DNA from: Legionella quinlivanii
GTDB taxonomy: Bacteria; Pseudomonadota; Gammaproteobacteria; Legionellales; Legionellaceae
DNA: 64,000 nt
Direction of reading: 5' to 3'
Assembly: GCF_900461555.1 (NCBI RefSeq)
Contig: NZ_UGOX01000001.1
Location: forward strand, 1,873,501-1,937,500
Position 1 is the stretch's first letter; the number at the start of each line of letters is the position of its first letter. The notes below the pieces were generated by a model that had not been told where the DNA came from, searched no databases, and saw only the letters and a program-made list of their open reading frames with translations. The translations under genes and the position numbers were made by a program. Shown one piece after another: positions 30,130 through 39,667 of the stretch.

Positions 30130-31500
30130 ATGCAATCACCCAAAAAAGTTTTATCCATTTTTTCTCTGGTTATGATTAATGTGATTGCTGTTGATAGCTT
30201 ACGAACGCTGCCCATCAGCGCCACGCTGGGTTTTTCTCTTGTCTCCTATTACTTACTCGCCGCCTTTGCTTTCTTTATTCCCATTGCCCTGGTCGCTGCT
30301 GAACTGGCTACTGCCTATCCTAATACTGGCGGACTCTATGTTTGGGTGCGTGAGGCATTCGGCAAAAGAGCCGGATTCATTACTATCTGGCTGCAATGGA
30401 TTTATAATGTGGTCTGGTATCCGACAATTCTTGCATTTATTGCGGCAACATTTTCCTATTTGTTTTCCCCTGAGCTGGCTAATAATAAGATATACCTGTT
30501 AAGCACGGTTATCGGCCTTTTCTGGCTATTTACTTTTTTGAACTGTTTTGGCATGCGGCTTTCCAGTATTGTAAGCATATTAGGAGCTATTTTCGGCACC
30601 ATTATCCCTATGCTCGGAATTATAGGTCTGGGTATTATATGGCTTGTTCAAGGCCGCCCGCTGGCAGACGGCATTCACAACTCCTGGCTGCCTGATTTAA
30701 GCTCGCTGAGTAATTTATCGCTTTTTGCAGTCGTTCTCTTTGGATTAATTGGTATGGAAATGTCTGCTGTTCATGCCGAGGAGGTCAAAAATCCTCAGCG
30801 CGATTATCCGAGAGCGATTTTGTATTCCACCATTCTGATTTTCGCTACTCTTGTTTTTGGCTCACTCGCCATTGTCATCGTAGTTCCCAGCGGCAGCTTA
30901 AGCGTCGTATCGGGGTTAATTGATGCTTATGCCGTTTTCTTTGATGCCTATCGTTTGTCCTGGATGACTAAGGTTATTGCGATTCTGGTTATTCTTGGTG
31001 GATTAAGCGGTGTTTCAGCCTGGATTATTGGTCCGACCAAAGGTTTGCTGGTTTCCGCGGAAGATGGATCCCTCCCCGCTTATTTTGCAAAAGTTAATCG
31101 ATACAACGCACCTGTAAGAATACTTATTGCTCAGGGGATTATTTTTACTCTGCTTAGTAGTGTTTTCATTCTCTTCGACTCAATAAACGCAGCCTATTGG
31201 GTTCTCAGCGATTTATGCGCGCAAATGGCATTGCTAGTTTACATTTTCATGTTTGCAGCAGCTATTAAATTACGTTACAGCGATCCGCAAAGACCGCGCG
31301 CCTATACAGTTCCAGGCGGAAATATCATGATGTGGATAATCGCAGGAATTGGCACGCTATGTTGTTTGTTCGCCATGCTCATCGGTTTTATTCCTCCCAG
31401 TCAGATTCCTATAGGCAATGTAGCAGCCTATGAAAGTTTTTTAGTGGGCGGTTTAGTATTATTTGTATTGCTGCCCTGGCAGTTTGCAAAAAAACATTAA
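30130..31500 (+). CDS. APC-family amino acid transporter
   Basis: This 456-residue integral membrane protein has about 12 hydrophobic segments. The conserved start (SIFSLVMINVIAVDSLRTLP) and the loop AAELATAYPNTGGLYVWV are typical of the glutamate:GABA antiporter/GadC-like branch of the APC superfamily. Legionella has many such transporters, in line with its use of amino acids as carbon source; the exact substrate cannot be told. The ATG lies six bases after GGG in GGGCTTTAA, a modest site. Confidence 0.88.
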   Translation: MQSPKKVLSIFSLVMINVIAVDSLRTLPISATLGFSLVSYYLLAAFAFFIPIALVAAELATAYPNTGGLYVWVREAFGKRAGFITIWLQWIYNVVWYPTILAFIAATFSYLFSPELANNKIYLLSTVIGLFWLFTFLNCFGMRLSSIVSILGAIFGTIIPMLGIIGLGIIWLVQGRPLADGIHNSWLPDLSSLSNLSLFAVVLFGLIGMEMSAVHAEEVKNPQRDYPRAILYSTILIFATLVFGSLAIVIVVPSGSLSVVSGLIDAYAVFFDAYRLSWMTKVIAILVILGGLSGVSAWIIGPTKGLLVSAEDGSLPAYFAKVNRYNAPVRILIAQGIIFTLLSSVFILFDSINAAYWVLSDLCAQMALLVYIFMFAAAIKLRYSDPQRPRAYTVPGGNIMMWIIAGIGTLCCLFAMLIGFIPPSQIPIGNVAAYESFLVGGLVLFVLLPWQFAKKH

Positions 31501-31673
31501 CTGAAAAGACGCTCCTTATGAACATCAATGACTGTTCCTTTTTTAGTAGAAGCATTTAATACTGCCAGGTCTTTTTTGTATTGAAAATAACAACAAAATA
31601 CTATGTTTAAAACTTGCAAGTTGATTTTAAATCGTGTGTTATACTTAAGACTATGTAAACTCATATAAATACT

Positions 31674-32249
31674 ATGAAATTATTGTTTGATTTTTTTCCT
31701 ATTGTTCTTTTTTTTATCGGCTATAAGCTATTTGGTATTTACACAGCGACCGCAATAGCTATGGTTGCCTCCTTGTTGCAGGTTTTTATCTATCGTCTCA
31801 AGCATCAACGCTTTGAAAAAATGCATGTTATCAGCTTTGCTATTATAACGGTTCTTGGCGGCGCCACTTTGATTTTCCATAACCCCTGGTTTATAAAATG
31901 GAAGCCTACCGGGATTTACTGGTTGACTGCCTTGGCCTTTCTGTTTTCCCCTTACGTAACCAGCAAGCCGCTTATTCAGCGTATGATGGAAAATAATGTT
32001 CAACTCCCAATTAAAATTTGGTATCGTCTTAATTACGCCTGGTTCTTTTTTTTCGCGATAATGGGCGCAATTAACCTGTATGTTGCTTATTTTTACAGTA
32101 CGGATGTATGGGTAAACTTCAAATTATTTGGCGGTGCAGGCTTAACTCTGGTTTTTGTATTTCTTCAGGCACTTTATCTGACCAGACATTTGTTAGATAA
32201 AGAAGTAAGTGATCAACCCTCCGGTGACTCAGGTAAGAGTCTGCCTTGA
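31674..32249 (+). CDS. yciB: Inner membrane-spanning protein YciB (IspZ)
   Basis: This 191-residue protein has five to six transmembrane helices. It shows family motifs such as [21 protein letters not shown] and [20 protein letters not shown]. YciB supports envelope integrity and septation. It precedes the PmrA-type regulator, whose ATG follows the yciB stop within about 15 bases, so the three genes yciB-pmrA-pmrB are probably co-transcribed. Confidence 0.93.
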   Translation: MKLLFDFFPIVLFFIGYKLFGIYTATAIAMVASLLQVFIYRLKHQRFEKMHVISFAIITVLGGATLIFHNPWFIKWKPTGIYWLTALAFLFSPYVTSKPLIQRMMENNVQLPIKIWYRLNYAWFFFFAIMGAINLYVAYFYSTDVWVNFKLFGGAGLTLVFVFLQALYLTRHLLDKEVSDQPSGDSGKSLP

Positions 32250-32263
32250 ATAAAGGAGTTGTA

Positions 32264-32941
32264 ATGCGATTACTATTGGTAGAAGATGATGAACTGCTTG
32301 GAGATGCGGTTAAGGCAGGGCTTACCCAGTTTGGTTATGTGGTTGACTGGCTAAAGGACGGTGAAGCAGCTCGCGCTGCTTTGAAATCAGAGTCATTTGA
32401 GTTAATCATCCTTGACCTGGGGTTACCCAAACTCTCAGGACTAGGCTTCCTGCAATCCTTACGCAACGACGGCAATGCCACACCAGTAATTATATTAACA
32501 GCCAGAGACTCGGTAGAAGACAAGGTGAAAGGCCTCGATACCGGAGCCGATGATTACTTAATCAAACCCTTTGATTTAAATGAACTGAGCGCCAGAGTAA
32601 GAGCCTTGGTCAGACGTTCCCAGGGACGAGCTGACGCACTCTTGCAGTATCGTAACATTACACTCGATCCTGCAGCTCACTCAGTTTATGTAGATGATGT
32701 CATGGTCAATGTACCACGACGTGAATTTGCTCTTTTACAAAAACTGCTGGAAAACAGCGGCCAGGTTCTTTCCCGAGAGCAATTAATGCAAAGTATATAT
32801 GGATGGGACGAAGATGTGGATAGCAATGCACTCGAAGTACATATTCACAATCTTCGCAAAAAACTCAATGCAAACTTTATCCGAACTATACGCGGCGTAG
32901 GTTACATGGCTGAAAAAACTGATAAAAGTGAGAGTAGTTAG
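32264..32941 (+). CDS. pmrA: OmpR-family response regulator, PmrA-type
   Basis: This 225-residue regulator has an N-terminal receiver (acidic pair EDD at 7-9, phospho-acceptor Asp in LIILDLGLP, Lys in YLIKPFD) and a C-terminal winged helix (VPRREFALLQKLLENSGQVL, RTIRGVGYM). Sequence is of the QseB/PmrA type. In L. pneumophila, PmrA activates Dot/Icm effector and component genes through a tandem cTTAATatT box, and as I recall its gene lies between yciB and pmrB near ruvA/ruvC and rpoS, as here. The AAAGGAG site fixes the start at 32264. The symbol is inferred from family and gene order. Confidence 0.85.
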   Translation: MRLLLVEDDELLGDAVKAGLTQFGYVVDWLKDGEAARAALKSESFELIILDLGLPKLSGLGFLQSLRNDGNATPVIILTARDSVEDKVKGLDTGADDYLIKPFDLNELSARVRALVRRSQGRADALLQYRNITLDPAAHSVYVDDVMVNVPRREFALLQKLLENSGQVLSREQLMQSIYGWDEDVDSNALEVHIHNLRKKLNANFIRTIRGVGYMAEKTDKSESS

Positions 32942-32946
32942 CTATT

Positions 32947-34350
32947 GTGAAATCATCAATACGCAAATTTCTACTAATCAATTTGTTGTTGGCAATTACC
33001 ATAACGACAACCCTGACTGCTATTGGTAACTATTATCTCGACCAGAAAGATATCCAGGAGCATCTCGATACACTCATGGCAGTATCCGCGCTTTCCTACC
33101 AGGCGCTTTTAGGAGATGATCTGCACCAGCGTCCTTTGGCAAAGATTCAGGATGCCCTGGAGGTCATTCCCGAGAAAATCGAGAATTATTATCAGCGCCG
33201 TTTTTTAAATGATTTACCGCCTAAAAATTACATGGACAAGTTTAATTTTCAGGTATGGACTAATGGCGGTAAATTATTACTGCATTCACCAACGGCTCCC
33301 AAAATTCCTCTGACTTCAGAAATCGATGGATTTAGCGATCGATTTTTATCGAATCAGAAATGGCGAGTTTTTACCACTTATAATGATAAAGCCGGGATCC
33401 GTACCGTACTTGCAGAACGATACGACACACGCAATGAACTGGGCCACCGCATCGCTCAGGACGATCTTTATATCATGCTGCTGACCTTCCCTCTGTCAGG
33501 CCTGTTGATATGGATTATCATCGGGCGTGGGCTGGATAGTCTGGACAGGGTTGCCCAAGAGGTCGCGAATAGAGCACCAACTCATCTTGAACCGGTTGAT
33601 CTTCAGGAAGTACCTGAAGAAATTAAGCCGGTAATTGATGAACTAAACAAATTATTTTATCGGCTCCAGGAAGGTTTTGAACGCGAAAAACGATTTGCCG
33701 CTGATGCAGCTCATGAATTGCGTACTCCTCTGGCTGCTTTAAAAGCCCAGGCACAAGTCGCATTAAATACCAGCAATATTGATGAAAAAAACCAGGCATT
33801 GCATAAACTTATTGCCAGCGTCAATCGCAGTACTCACATTGTCCAGCAGCTCTTGACAATGAGCAAACTGGTTCCAGGCTCATCAGGTATTAATGATGTA
33901 GATGAAGTCAATCTGATTAAAGTCGCTCGCGAAATAATGGCCATGCTCGCTCCTAGTGCATTAGAAAAGCAAATCGAGCTTGAATTTGAGCATGATGATA
34001 ATTTGCCAGTTCTTGAAGGCAATTCCACCGCTGTAGGAATTCTAATCCGTAATCTGGTTGATAATGCAATTCGTTATTGCAAGGAAAATGGTAAGGTTAT
34101 AGTTCGAGCGTTTCAAAAAGAGAGTCATCTCATTTTTGAAGTATCTGATAACGGTCCCGGTATTCCGGAAGAGTTACAAAGCCGTGTTTTTGAGCGCTTT
34201 TTTCGAGTGCTTGGAAATAAAAGCCCGGGCAGCGGGCTAGGTCTTGCCATTGTCAGACAAATCTGTGACCTGCATGGCGCCAGAGTCGAACTGGAATCGC
34301 CTAAAGAAGGTAGCGGTTTAATTGTCAGAGTACTTTTTCCTTTAAGTTGA
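32947..34350 (+). CDS. pmrB: Sensor histidine kinase, PmrB-type
   Basis: This 467-residue kinase has transmembrane helices at about residues 8-27 and 172-192 around a periplasmic sensing region, then a HAMP-like linker. The phospho-accepting His sits in AADAAHELRTPLAAL, the N-box is RNLVDNAIRY, and ATP-lid motifs include DNGPGIPEE and GSGLGLAIV. It starts with GTG five bases after the regulator's stop and is clearly the cognate kinase. The signal sensed is not readable here; in other bacteria PmrB-type sensors respond to iron, acid or cationic peptides. Confidence 0.85.
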   Translation: MKSSIRKFLLINLLLAITITTTLTAIGNYYLDQKDIQEHLDTLMAVSALSYQALLGDDLHQRPLAKIQDALEVIPEKIENYYQRRFLNDLPPKNYMDKFNFQVWTNGGKLLLHSPTAPKIPLTSEIDGFSDRFLSNQKWRVFTTYNDKAGIRTVLAERYDTRNELGHRIAQDDLYIMLLTFPLSGLLIWIIIGRGLDSLDRVAQEVANRAPTHLEPVDLQEVPEEIKPVIDELNKLFYRLQEGFEREKRFAADAAHELRTPLAALKAQAQVALNTSNIDEKNQALHKLIASVNRSTHIVQQLLTMSKLVPGSSGINDVDEVNLIKVAREIMAMLAPSALEKQIELEFEHDDNLPVLEGNSTAVGILIRNLVDNAIRYCKENGKVIVRAFQKESHLIFEVSDNGPGIPEELQSRVFERFFRVLGNKSPGSGLGLAIVRQICDLHGARVELESPKEGSGLIVRVLFPLS

Positions 34351-34362
34351 TCCAGTCTTAAA

Positions 34363-34980
34363 CTAGCTGAATACAGCGCGGCCTGCCAATTCTTTTAGCG
34401 CCTGTCGGATTAATTGCTCGCAGCTTTTATTACCATCATCCAGCCGTGAAACTACTTTTGTCGCTTCCTGTAATTTGTAACCCAAGGCTTCCAGGGCGCG
34501 AATTGCTTCGTCTTGTTCACGAGGATTAACGGTTAACTCTCGTTTAGGTACCTCAAGAGACTCCGAAACCATCAGTTGCTCAATGCTGTCTTTCATTTCA
34601 ATGATTAATCGTTCCGCTGTCTTTTTACCTATTCCAGGCAGTTTGGTCAGAAAGACCGCATTCTGCTGTACTATCGTCTGAATGAACTCAGTGGGGGCAA
34701 TACTGGAAAGTATATTGATTGCCAACTTCGGCCCTACTCCGTTTACTTTAATGAGGGCCCGAAATAGTGAACGTTCCAGTTTATCGGCAAAACCATAGAG
34801 CAGAAAAGCGTCTTCACGAACAATGGTATGGATGTGCAAAGTAATTTGACCGCCAGAAGCCTCCAGCTGGAAAAATGTATTAAGCGACGTTTCTACATCA
34901 TAGCCAACACCGTTGACATTCACTACAAAACGCCCGGGATGCGATTTATCGATAATCGTTCCCTGTAACCAACCAATCAT
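34363..34980 (-). CDS. ruvA: Holliday junction branch-migration protein RuvA
   Basis: This 205-residue DNA-binding subunit tetramerises on four-way junctions and loads the RuvB motor. It has the N-terminal OB fold (MIGWLQGTIIDK), two helix-hairpin-helix motifs (IKVNGVGPKLAI and KLPGIGKKTAERLIIEMKD) and the flexible C-terminal RuvB-contacting domain. A GGAG site precedes the start. RuvB is not found next to it in this window. It is convergent with the PmrB-type kinase gene. Confidence 0.96.
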   Translation of the reverse strand: MIGWLQGTIIDKSHPGRFVVNVNGVGYDVETSLNTFFQLEASGGQITLHIHTIVREDAFLLYGFADKLERSLFRALIKVNGVGPKLAINILSSIAPTEFIQTIVQQNAVFLTKLPGIGKKTAERLIIEMKDSIEQLMVSESLEVPKRELTVNPREQDEAIRALEALGYKLQEATKVVSRLDDGNKSCEQLIRQALKELAGRAVFS

Positions 34981-35055
34981 AAGCCTAACTCCTGATTTTT
35001 CATATTAACGGCCGACATCTCGCTTTGCAGAGTCTACAGCTCAAAGAACAAACAA

Positions 35056-35547
35056 TTAACTTAAGGTCAATGCCTTGAGCGTTCGCCGGTTATGGCAATG
35101 ACATATCGCAATAGCAAGCGCATCAGCCGCGTCACTTTGTGGTGCTTTATTTAGCATTAATAAACTGACTACCATTCGCTTAACCTGCTCTTTTTCCGCG
35201 GCCCCATAACCAGCAATCGCCTGCTTGACTTCTCTTGGAGAATACTCGCTGATCTTAACCCGATGCGAGGCCGCGGCGACCATGGCCACGCCTCGGGCAT
35301 GCCCCAGTTTTAAAGCAGAATTAGGGTTTTGATGCATGAACACCTGCTCAATAGCCACTTCGTCAGGTTCATAATTATCCATTAGAAGGCAGATACCATT
35401 AAAGATTTCAAGCAATCTCTGGCTTAATTCAACATCTGACGTTCTAATGCAGCCACTGTCTACATAAACCAGTTTGCGTTTTTCTTCTCTGACAATTCCA
35501 TATCCGGTAACTCGTGAACCGGGATCAATCCCCAGGATAACGGTCAT
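35056..35547 (-). CDS. ruvC: Holliday junction resolvase RuvC
   Basis: This 163-residue endonuclease resolves junctions. Acidic catalytic residues are visible in GIDPGSRVTGYG (first Asp), VAIEQVF (Glu) and SDAADALAIAICH (two Asp). Its ATG overlaps the yebC stop by four bases (ATGA), showing coupling; ruvA follows 75 bases downstream, so yebC-ruvC-ruvA form one unit, a classical order. Confidence 0.96.
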   Translation of the reverse strand: MTVILGIDPGSRVTGYGIVREEKRKLVYVDSGCIRTSDVELSQRLLEIFNGICLLMDNYEPDEVAIEQVFMHQNPNSALKLGHARGVAMVAAASHRVKISEYSPREVKQAIAGYGAAEKEQVKRMVVSLLMLNKAPQSDAADALAIAICHCHNRRTLKALTLS

Positions 35548-36278
35548 TCAAACAAGGAATCCGGTAATTGAGCATTGCTATAGACATCCTGTACATCATC
35601 AAGATCTTCAAGCGTGTCAATAAGCTTAATCAAGGTTTCAGCAGTCTCTTTATCCACGGGAATCATTGTCTGCGCACGCATAGTCAAACTTGATTGCTCA
35701 ACTTCAAAACCTGCATTCTGCAGGGCATTCAGTACGGCATGGTAGTTTTCTGAAGCGGTAATCACTTCAACCTGCCCTTCCTCTGTGGAGACATCCTCAG
35801 CCCCTGCTTCAATAGCTGCTTCCATAGCAGCATCTTCTGGTTGACCCGCAGCTAATAAAATCTCACCCTGATTGTTGAATAAATAGGCAACCGAACCATC
35901 AGTCCCCAGATTTCCACCATTTTTGGTGAACGCATGGCGAACTTCTGATACCGTACGGTTTTTATTATCTGATAGACAATCAACTAAAATTGCCACTCCG
36001 CCAGGACCATAGCCTTCGTAACGCATTTGCATCATATTGTCACCGTCAAGCCCGCCGGCGCCGCGCTTAATAGCGTTGTCAATTGTATCCCGTTTCATAT
36101 TGGCTTTCAGTGCTTTAACCACCGCATCTCTCAAACGCGGGTTGGATGATTCATCTCCCCCGCCCATCCGGGCAGAAACCGTAATTTCACGGATTAATTT
36201 GGTAAAAATTTTACCTCGTTTGGCATCTTGTACGCCTTTTCTGAATTTAATATTCGCCCATTTACTATGACCGGCCAC
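35544..36278 (-). CDS. yebC: YebC/TACO1-family protein
   Basis: This 244-residue protein starts with GTG (VAGHSKWANIKFRKGVQDAK). The start is fixed by the family-invariant N-terminus and a GAGGTG ribosome site; an open extension of 15 codons upstream is not used. YebC-family proteins help ribosomes at difficult proline-rich stretches and were earlier annotated as regulators. The family core YEGYGPGGVAILVDCLSDN is intact. Confidence 0.95.
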   Translation of the reverse strand: MAGHSKWANIKFRKGVQDAKRGKIFTKLIREITVSARMGGGDESSNPRLRDAVVKALKANMKRDTIDNAIKRGAGGLDGDNMMQMRYEGYGPGGVAILVDCLSDNKNRTVSEVRHAFTKNGGNLGTDGSVAYLFNNQGEILLAAGQPEDAAMEAAIEAGAEDVSTEEGQVEVITASENYHAVLNALQNAGFEVEQSSLTMRAQTMIPVDKETAETLIKLIDTLEDLDDVQDVYSNAQLPDSLFE

Positions 36279-36422
36279 GACACACCTCAATGCTAAAAAA
36301 ATTGAAAAAATTATAGCATTCAAGCCGATTCCGGAATAGAGGTTCTGCCGATAGAATTATGTTCTCGACAGGCTGAATCGATCGAGATATTCTAGAAATA
36401 ACTAACTTCAGGGAGAATTGCG

Positions 36423-37676
36423 GTGTATTTGTCCGGATTTGGCAATCATCATCAAACAGAAGCGATAGCAGGAGCACTACCCACAAATCAAAATTCTCCC
36501 CAGGAATGCGCTTATGGGCTTTATGCCGAGCAATTAAGCGGCTCTGCATTTACCAAAGCCCGGGCAGCCAATTTGCACAGCTGGCTATACAAAACGGCTC
36601 CATCCGTTAAACAACAGGACTATGTTCCCTATGAGGGCGCTCAATTTAATAGATTACTCGAATTTCAGGCCCCTAATCCCTATCGCTGGTCCCCATTGCC
36701 CTCACCTCAGAATTCGGTGGATTTTATCGATGGACTATTTCTTATTGCAGGAAGCAGTCTAATCCGGGCTTATATTTATCAGTGCAACCAAACGATGTTA
36801 CATCGTTATTTCAGCGATTTTGACGGTGAATTATTGTTCGTTCCTTATGAAGGGGAGTTGTCTTTGCTCACTGAGTTTGGTCATCTGAAAATCAAACCAG
36901 GACAAATTGCTGTAATTCCCAGGGGAGTTAAATTTCGCGTGGAATTACATAGCGCATCAGCAAGCGGCTATTTGTGCGAAAACGCAGGCTCTCCTCTTAC
37001 ACTCCCGCCATTAGGAGTCATTGGGGCTAACTCACTGGCCAACCCCAGGCATTTTCTCTATCCAGTGGCAGCCTTTGAATCGCTGAACAGAGAAATTACG
37101 CTGATTTGTAAATCACAACAGCGCTTATGGCAAGCTCGAAGCGATACTTCTCCATTAAATGTGGTTGCCTGGCACGGAAATCTGGCTCCATATTGTTACG
37201 ATTTATCCCTCTTTAATACTATTAACACGGTCAGTTTCGACCATCCTGATCCCTCAATATTTACTGTTCTGAGCTCTGAAAGTGAAACAGCAGGTGTCGC
37301 TAATCTCGACTTCGTTATTTTTCCGCCAAGATGGATGGTGGCAGAGCACAGTTTTCGCCCACCCTATTTTCATCGCAACATAATGAACGAATTAATGGGG
37401 CTGATTCAGGGAGAGTATGATGCGAAAAAATCCGGTTTCTTACCAGGAGGAGTCAGTATTCATAATTGTATGAGTGGTCATGGTCCAGATACTGAAAGCT
37501 ATGCGCAGGCGATTTCTGCTGAACTTAAGCCGGTACGTTATGAAAATACTCTGGCATTTATGTTTGAGACGCGAGAAATGTGGAGGCTTAGCGAGGCAGC
37601 CATTGAACATCCATCCAGACAAAAGGATTACACGGATTGCTGGAAGAGTTTCACTGTTCGCAGCATCGATCGCTAA
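36423..37676 (+). CDS. hmgA: Homogentisate 1,2-dioxygenase
   Basis: This 417-residue ring-cleaving dioxygenase acts in tyrosine and phenylalanine degradation. The Fe(II) ligand region is visible as [14 protein letters not shown] and [13 protein letters not shown]. It starts with GTG ([14 protein letters not shown]) with a GGGAG site. In Legionella, homogentisate that escapes this enzyme polymerises to pyomelanin, so hmgA level affects the brown pigment. It is divergent from yebC and ends directly against the diguanylate cyclase gene. The other tyrosine-pathway genes are not nearby. Confidence 0.95.
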   Translation: MYLSGFGNHHQTEAIAGALPTNQNSPQECAYGLYAEQLSGSAFTKARAANLHSWLYKTAPSVKQQDYVPYEGAQFNRLLEFQAPNPYRWSPLPSPQNSVDFIDGLFLIAGSSLIRAYIYQCNQTMLHRYFSDFDGELLFVPYEGELSLLTEFGHLKIKPGQIAVIPRGVKFRVELHSASASGYLCENAGSPLTLPPLGVIGANSLANPRHFLYPVAAFESLNREITLICKSQQRLWQARSDTSPLNVVAWHGNLAPYCYDLSLFNTINTVSFDHPDPSIFTVLSSESETAGVANLDFVIFPPRWMVAEHSFRPPYFHRNIMNELMGLIQGEYDAKKSGFLPGGVSIHNCMSGHGPDTESYAQAISAELKPVRYENTLAFMFETREMWRLSEAAIEHPSRQKDYTDCWKSFTVRSIDR

Positions 37677-39284
37677 TTAAATACCGCAGTCTGCAATGAT
37701 CACCTGATTTCGTCCATGTTTTTTAGCCTCGTATAAAGCCTGATCTGCAGCGGAGACGAGGCTGCTTACATTCTGAATTGCCGGGAAACTGGACAGACCG
37801 GCACTAGCGGTAACCGAAAAGCTTTGCCCATTGCATTGGAAACTGAGTCTTGAAAATTTAATCCGAAAATTTTCTATCACCTGAAAAGCGTCTTCAGGAC
37901 TGGTATTGGGCATTACTACAGCAAATTCCTCTCCGCCATATCGTCCAATAATGTCTGTTTTACGAAAACACAGTAAAAGCATTGAAGAAATTTTTCTAAT
38001 CACATTATCGCCAGTTGGATGGCCATAATTATCATTAATGAGTTTAAAGTGGTCAATATCAACCATGATGAAAGACAGCGGTTCATTTTGTCTGCTGGCA
38101 CGCGCTATTTCCAGATCAAGGCGCTGTAAAATATTGGTATGATTATACAGTCCACTTAAGCTGTCCCTGGTCATGAATGAATTCAGGATCTCCGCGCGCT
38201 TTGCTCTGGAGAATACGGTTTTTATTAAATGCTGTGGAACAATGGGTTTCACCAGAAAATCATCGCCCCCCAGATTCAAAGCAGACAATTGTTTTAATTT
38301 GTCGTCTTCAGTTGATAAAAATATAATCGGCAGCCTTGTATATTGGGGTTCCTGCCGAAGTACGATTGCTAGCTCGAGGCCAGAACATTCTGGCATATAG
38401 AGATCCATTAGCAGTAAATCAGGTTGAAAATCTTCAATCGTTTCAATCAGAAGCAAAGGATTCGTAATATATTTCGCAATAAGGCCCGCTTCTTTCAGAA
38501 TAAGCGCGTAATATTCAGCCAGCGAATGGGAATCATCGACTATCAATACCCGGTAAGGCTCATCCGGCATGCTGGCACAGAACTGGTCAAGTTTTCGAGT
38601 CAGATAAATGGATTCCATTGGTTTTTGGAAAAAGGCGCTGCTACCCAGACGAATCGCTTTCAGCCTGGTGAGAATATCGGCACTGTATGCCGTACAAAAT
38701 AAAGGAGTTGATAGTTTTTCTTTATTATAAAGTTCAAAAAGGAAATCTTTAGTCGACTGGCTGATTTTTTCGACATCTATAATTAAAGCCGCTGGGGAAA
38801 TATCAAGAAAAGCTTGCTTAATATTTTCCTCGCAAGAAATCACATGAACCTGATAACCTGACTCAAGTAAATTACTATTTAGCTCCTGAATAAATCTCTC
38901 ATCATCATCTACCAGTAAAATTTTTCCGTTGCTTGTGAAAAAATCCTCGGAAATAGTAGTTTGAGCTGGCTTGAATGAACCTTCTAACTCTTCAAGAAGA
39001 GTAGAGATTTCATCCATTTCTTTCTTGGTAAGAAATTCCTGACCGGTCTTTGATTTTAAATAAATTTCAACCTTTCTTGCAGCTTTTGAAAGCGAGTCAT
39101 AACCATAAGTGCCTGCGGAACCACAAAGACTGTGTAGTGTTCTATGAAAATCCTGAAATTTGTTCTTATCCCAATACGCCTTAAGGTTTAACCACTCAGT
39201 CTTTATAGACCTTAGTTTATCTGGCAAGCTCCTGGCATATTCAGTATATAAGGCCTGGAGCTTTTCCTTGACCTCCGCTTTCAT
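37677..39284 (-). CDS. Hpt-REC-REC-GGDEF diguanylate cyclase
   Basis: This 535-residue protein has, in order, a histidine phosphotransfer domain (LHSLCGSAGTYG, His51), a receiver at about 121-235 with the phospho-acceptor region LIIDVEK, a second receiver at about 243-360 (VDDS, LLLMDLYMP, LVKPI) and a GGDEF domain at about 370-535. The active-site motif is GGEEF and an RxxD inhibitory site (RKTD) lies five residues before it, so a working, product-inhibited cyclase is likely. Its ATG overlaps the stop of the single-receiver gene by four bases. It is the output of the three-gene phosphorelay. Confidence 0.92.
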   Translation of the reverse strand: MKAEVKEKLQALYTEYARSLPDKLRSIKTEWLNLKAYWDKNKFQDFHRTLHSLCGSAGTYGYDSLSKAARKVEIYLKSKTGQEFLTKKEMDEISTLLEELEGSFKPAQTTISEDFFTSNGKILLVDDDERFIQELNSNLLESGYQVHVISCEENIKQAFLDISPAALIIDVEKISQSTKDFLFELYNKEKLSTPLFCTAYSADILTRLKAIRLGSSAFFQKPMESIYLTRKLDQFCASMPDEPYRVLIVDDSHSLAEYYALILKEAGLIAKYITNPLLLIETIEDFQPDLLLMDLYMPECSGLELAIVLRQEPQYTRLPIIFLSTEDDKLKQLSALNLGGDDFLVKPIVPQHLIKTVFSRAKRAEILNSFMTRDSLSGLYNHTNILQRLDLEIARASRQNEPLSFIMVDIDHFKLINDNYGHPTGDNVIRKISSMLLLCFRKTDIIGRYGGEEFAVVMPNTSPEDAFQVIENFRIKFSRLSFQCNGQSFSVTASAGLSSFPAIQNVSSLVSAADQALYEAKKHGRNQVIIADCGI

Positions 39285-39667
39285 AACTGATCCCAGATCG
39301 CTCTTATATCGCTGGCTAAGGTCATCGGGTCAAATGGCTTGGCAATGACGTCTACAGCACCTAGCGATTTAAACTGCTCAACCTCTTCCGACTGGATTTT
39401 TGCGGTCATGAATATAGCAGGTATATCCGTGTACCTGGGTAATTTTCTCAGTTCAATTAGGGTGGATGGACCATCCATTCCAGCCATCATAACATCCAAT
39501 AAAATCAGATCTGGAATAATCCCTTTTGCCGCCTCAATGACCTCATACCCATCATGGCAAAAAATGACTTTAAAATTTCCCAAATCCTCAAGTGCTACCT
39601 GAGCAATCTCACGAATATCGGCCTCATCCTCCGCATACAGAATGCTTGACAATTCTTTATTAGGCAT
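39281..39667 (-). CDS. Single-domain response regulator
   Basis: This receiver of about 128 residues has the acidic pair in YAEDEAD, phospho-acceptor Asp in LILLDVMMAGMDG and Lys in VIAKPFDP, with no output domain (CheY-like). The start at 39667 has a strong AGGAGGGAGG site that lies within the 3' end of the kinase gene, and overlaps the kinase stop by 8 bases. It probably shuttles phosphate between the hybrid kinase and the Hpt domain of the cyclase. Confidence 0.9.
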   Translation of the reverse strand: MPNKELSSILYAEDEADIREIAQVALEDLGNFKVIFCHDGYEVIEAAKGIIPDLILLDVMMAGMDGPSTLIELRKLPRYTDIPAIFMTAKIQSEEVEQFKSLGAVDVIAKPFDPMTLASDIRAIWDQL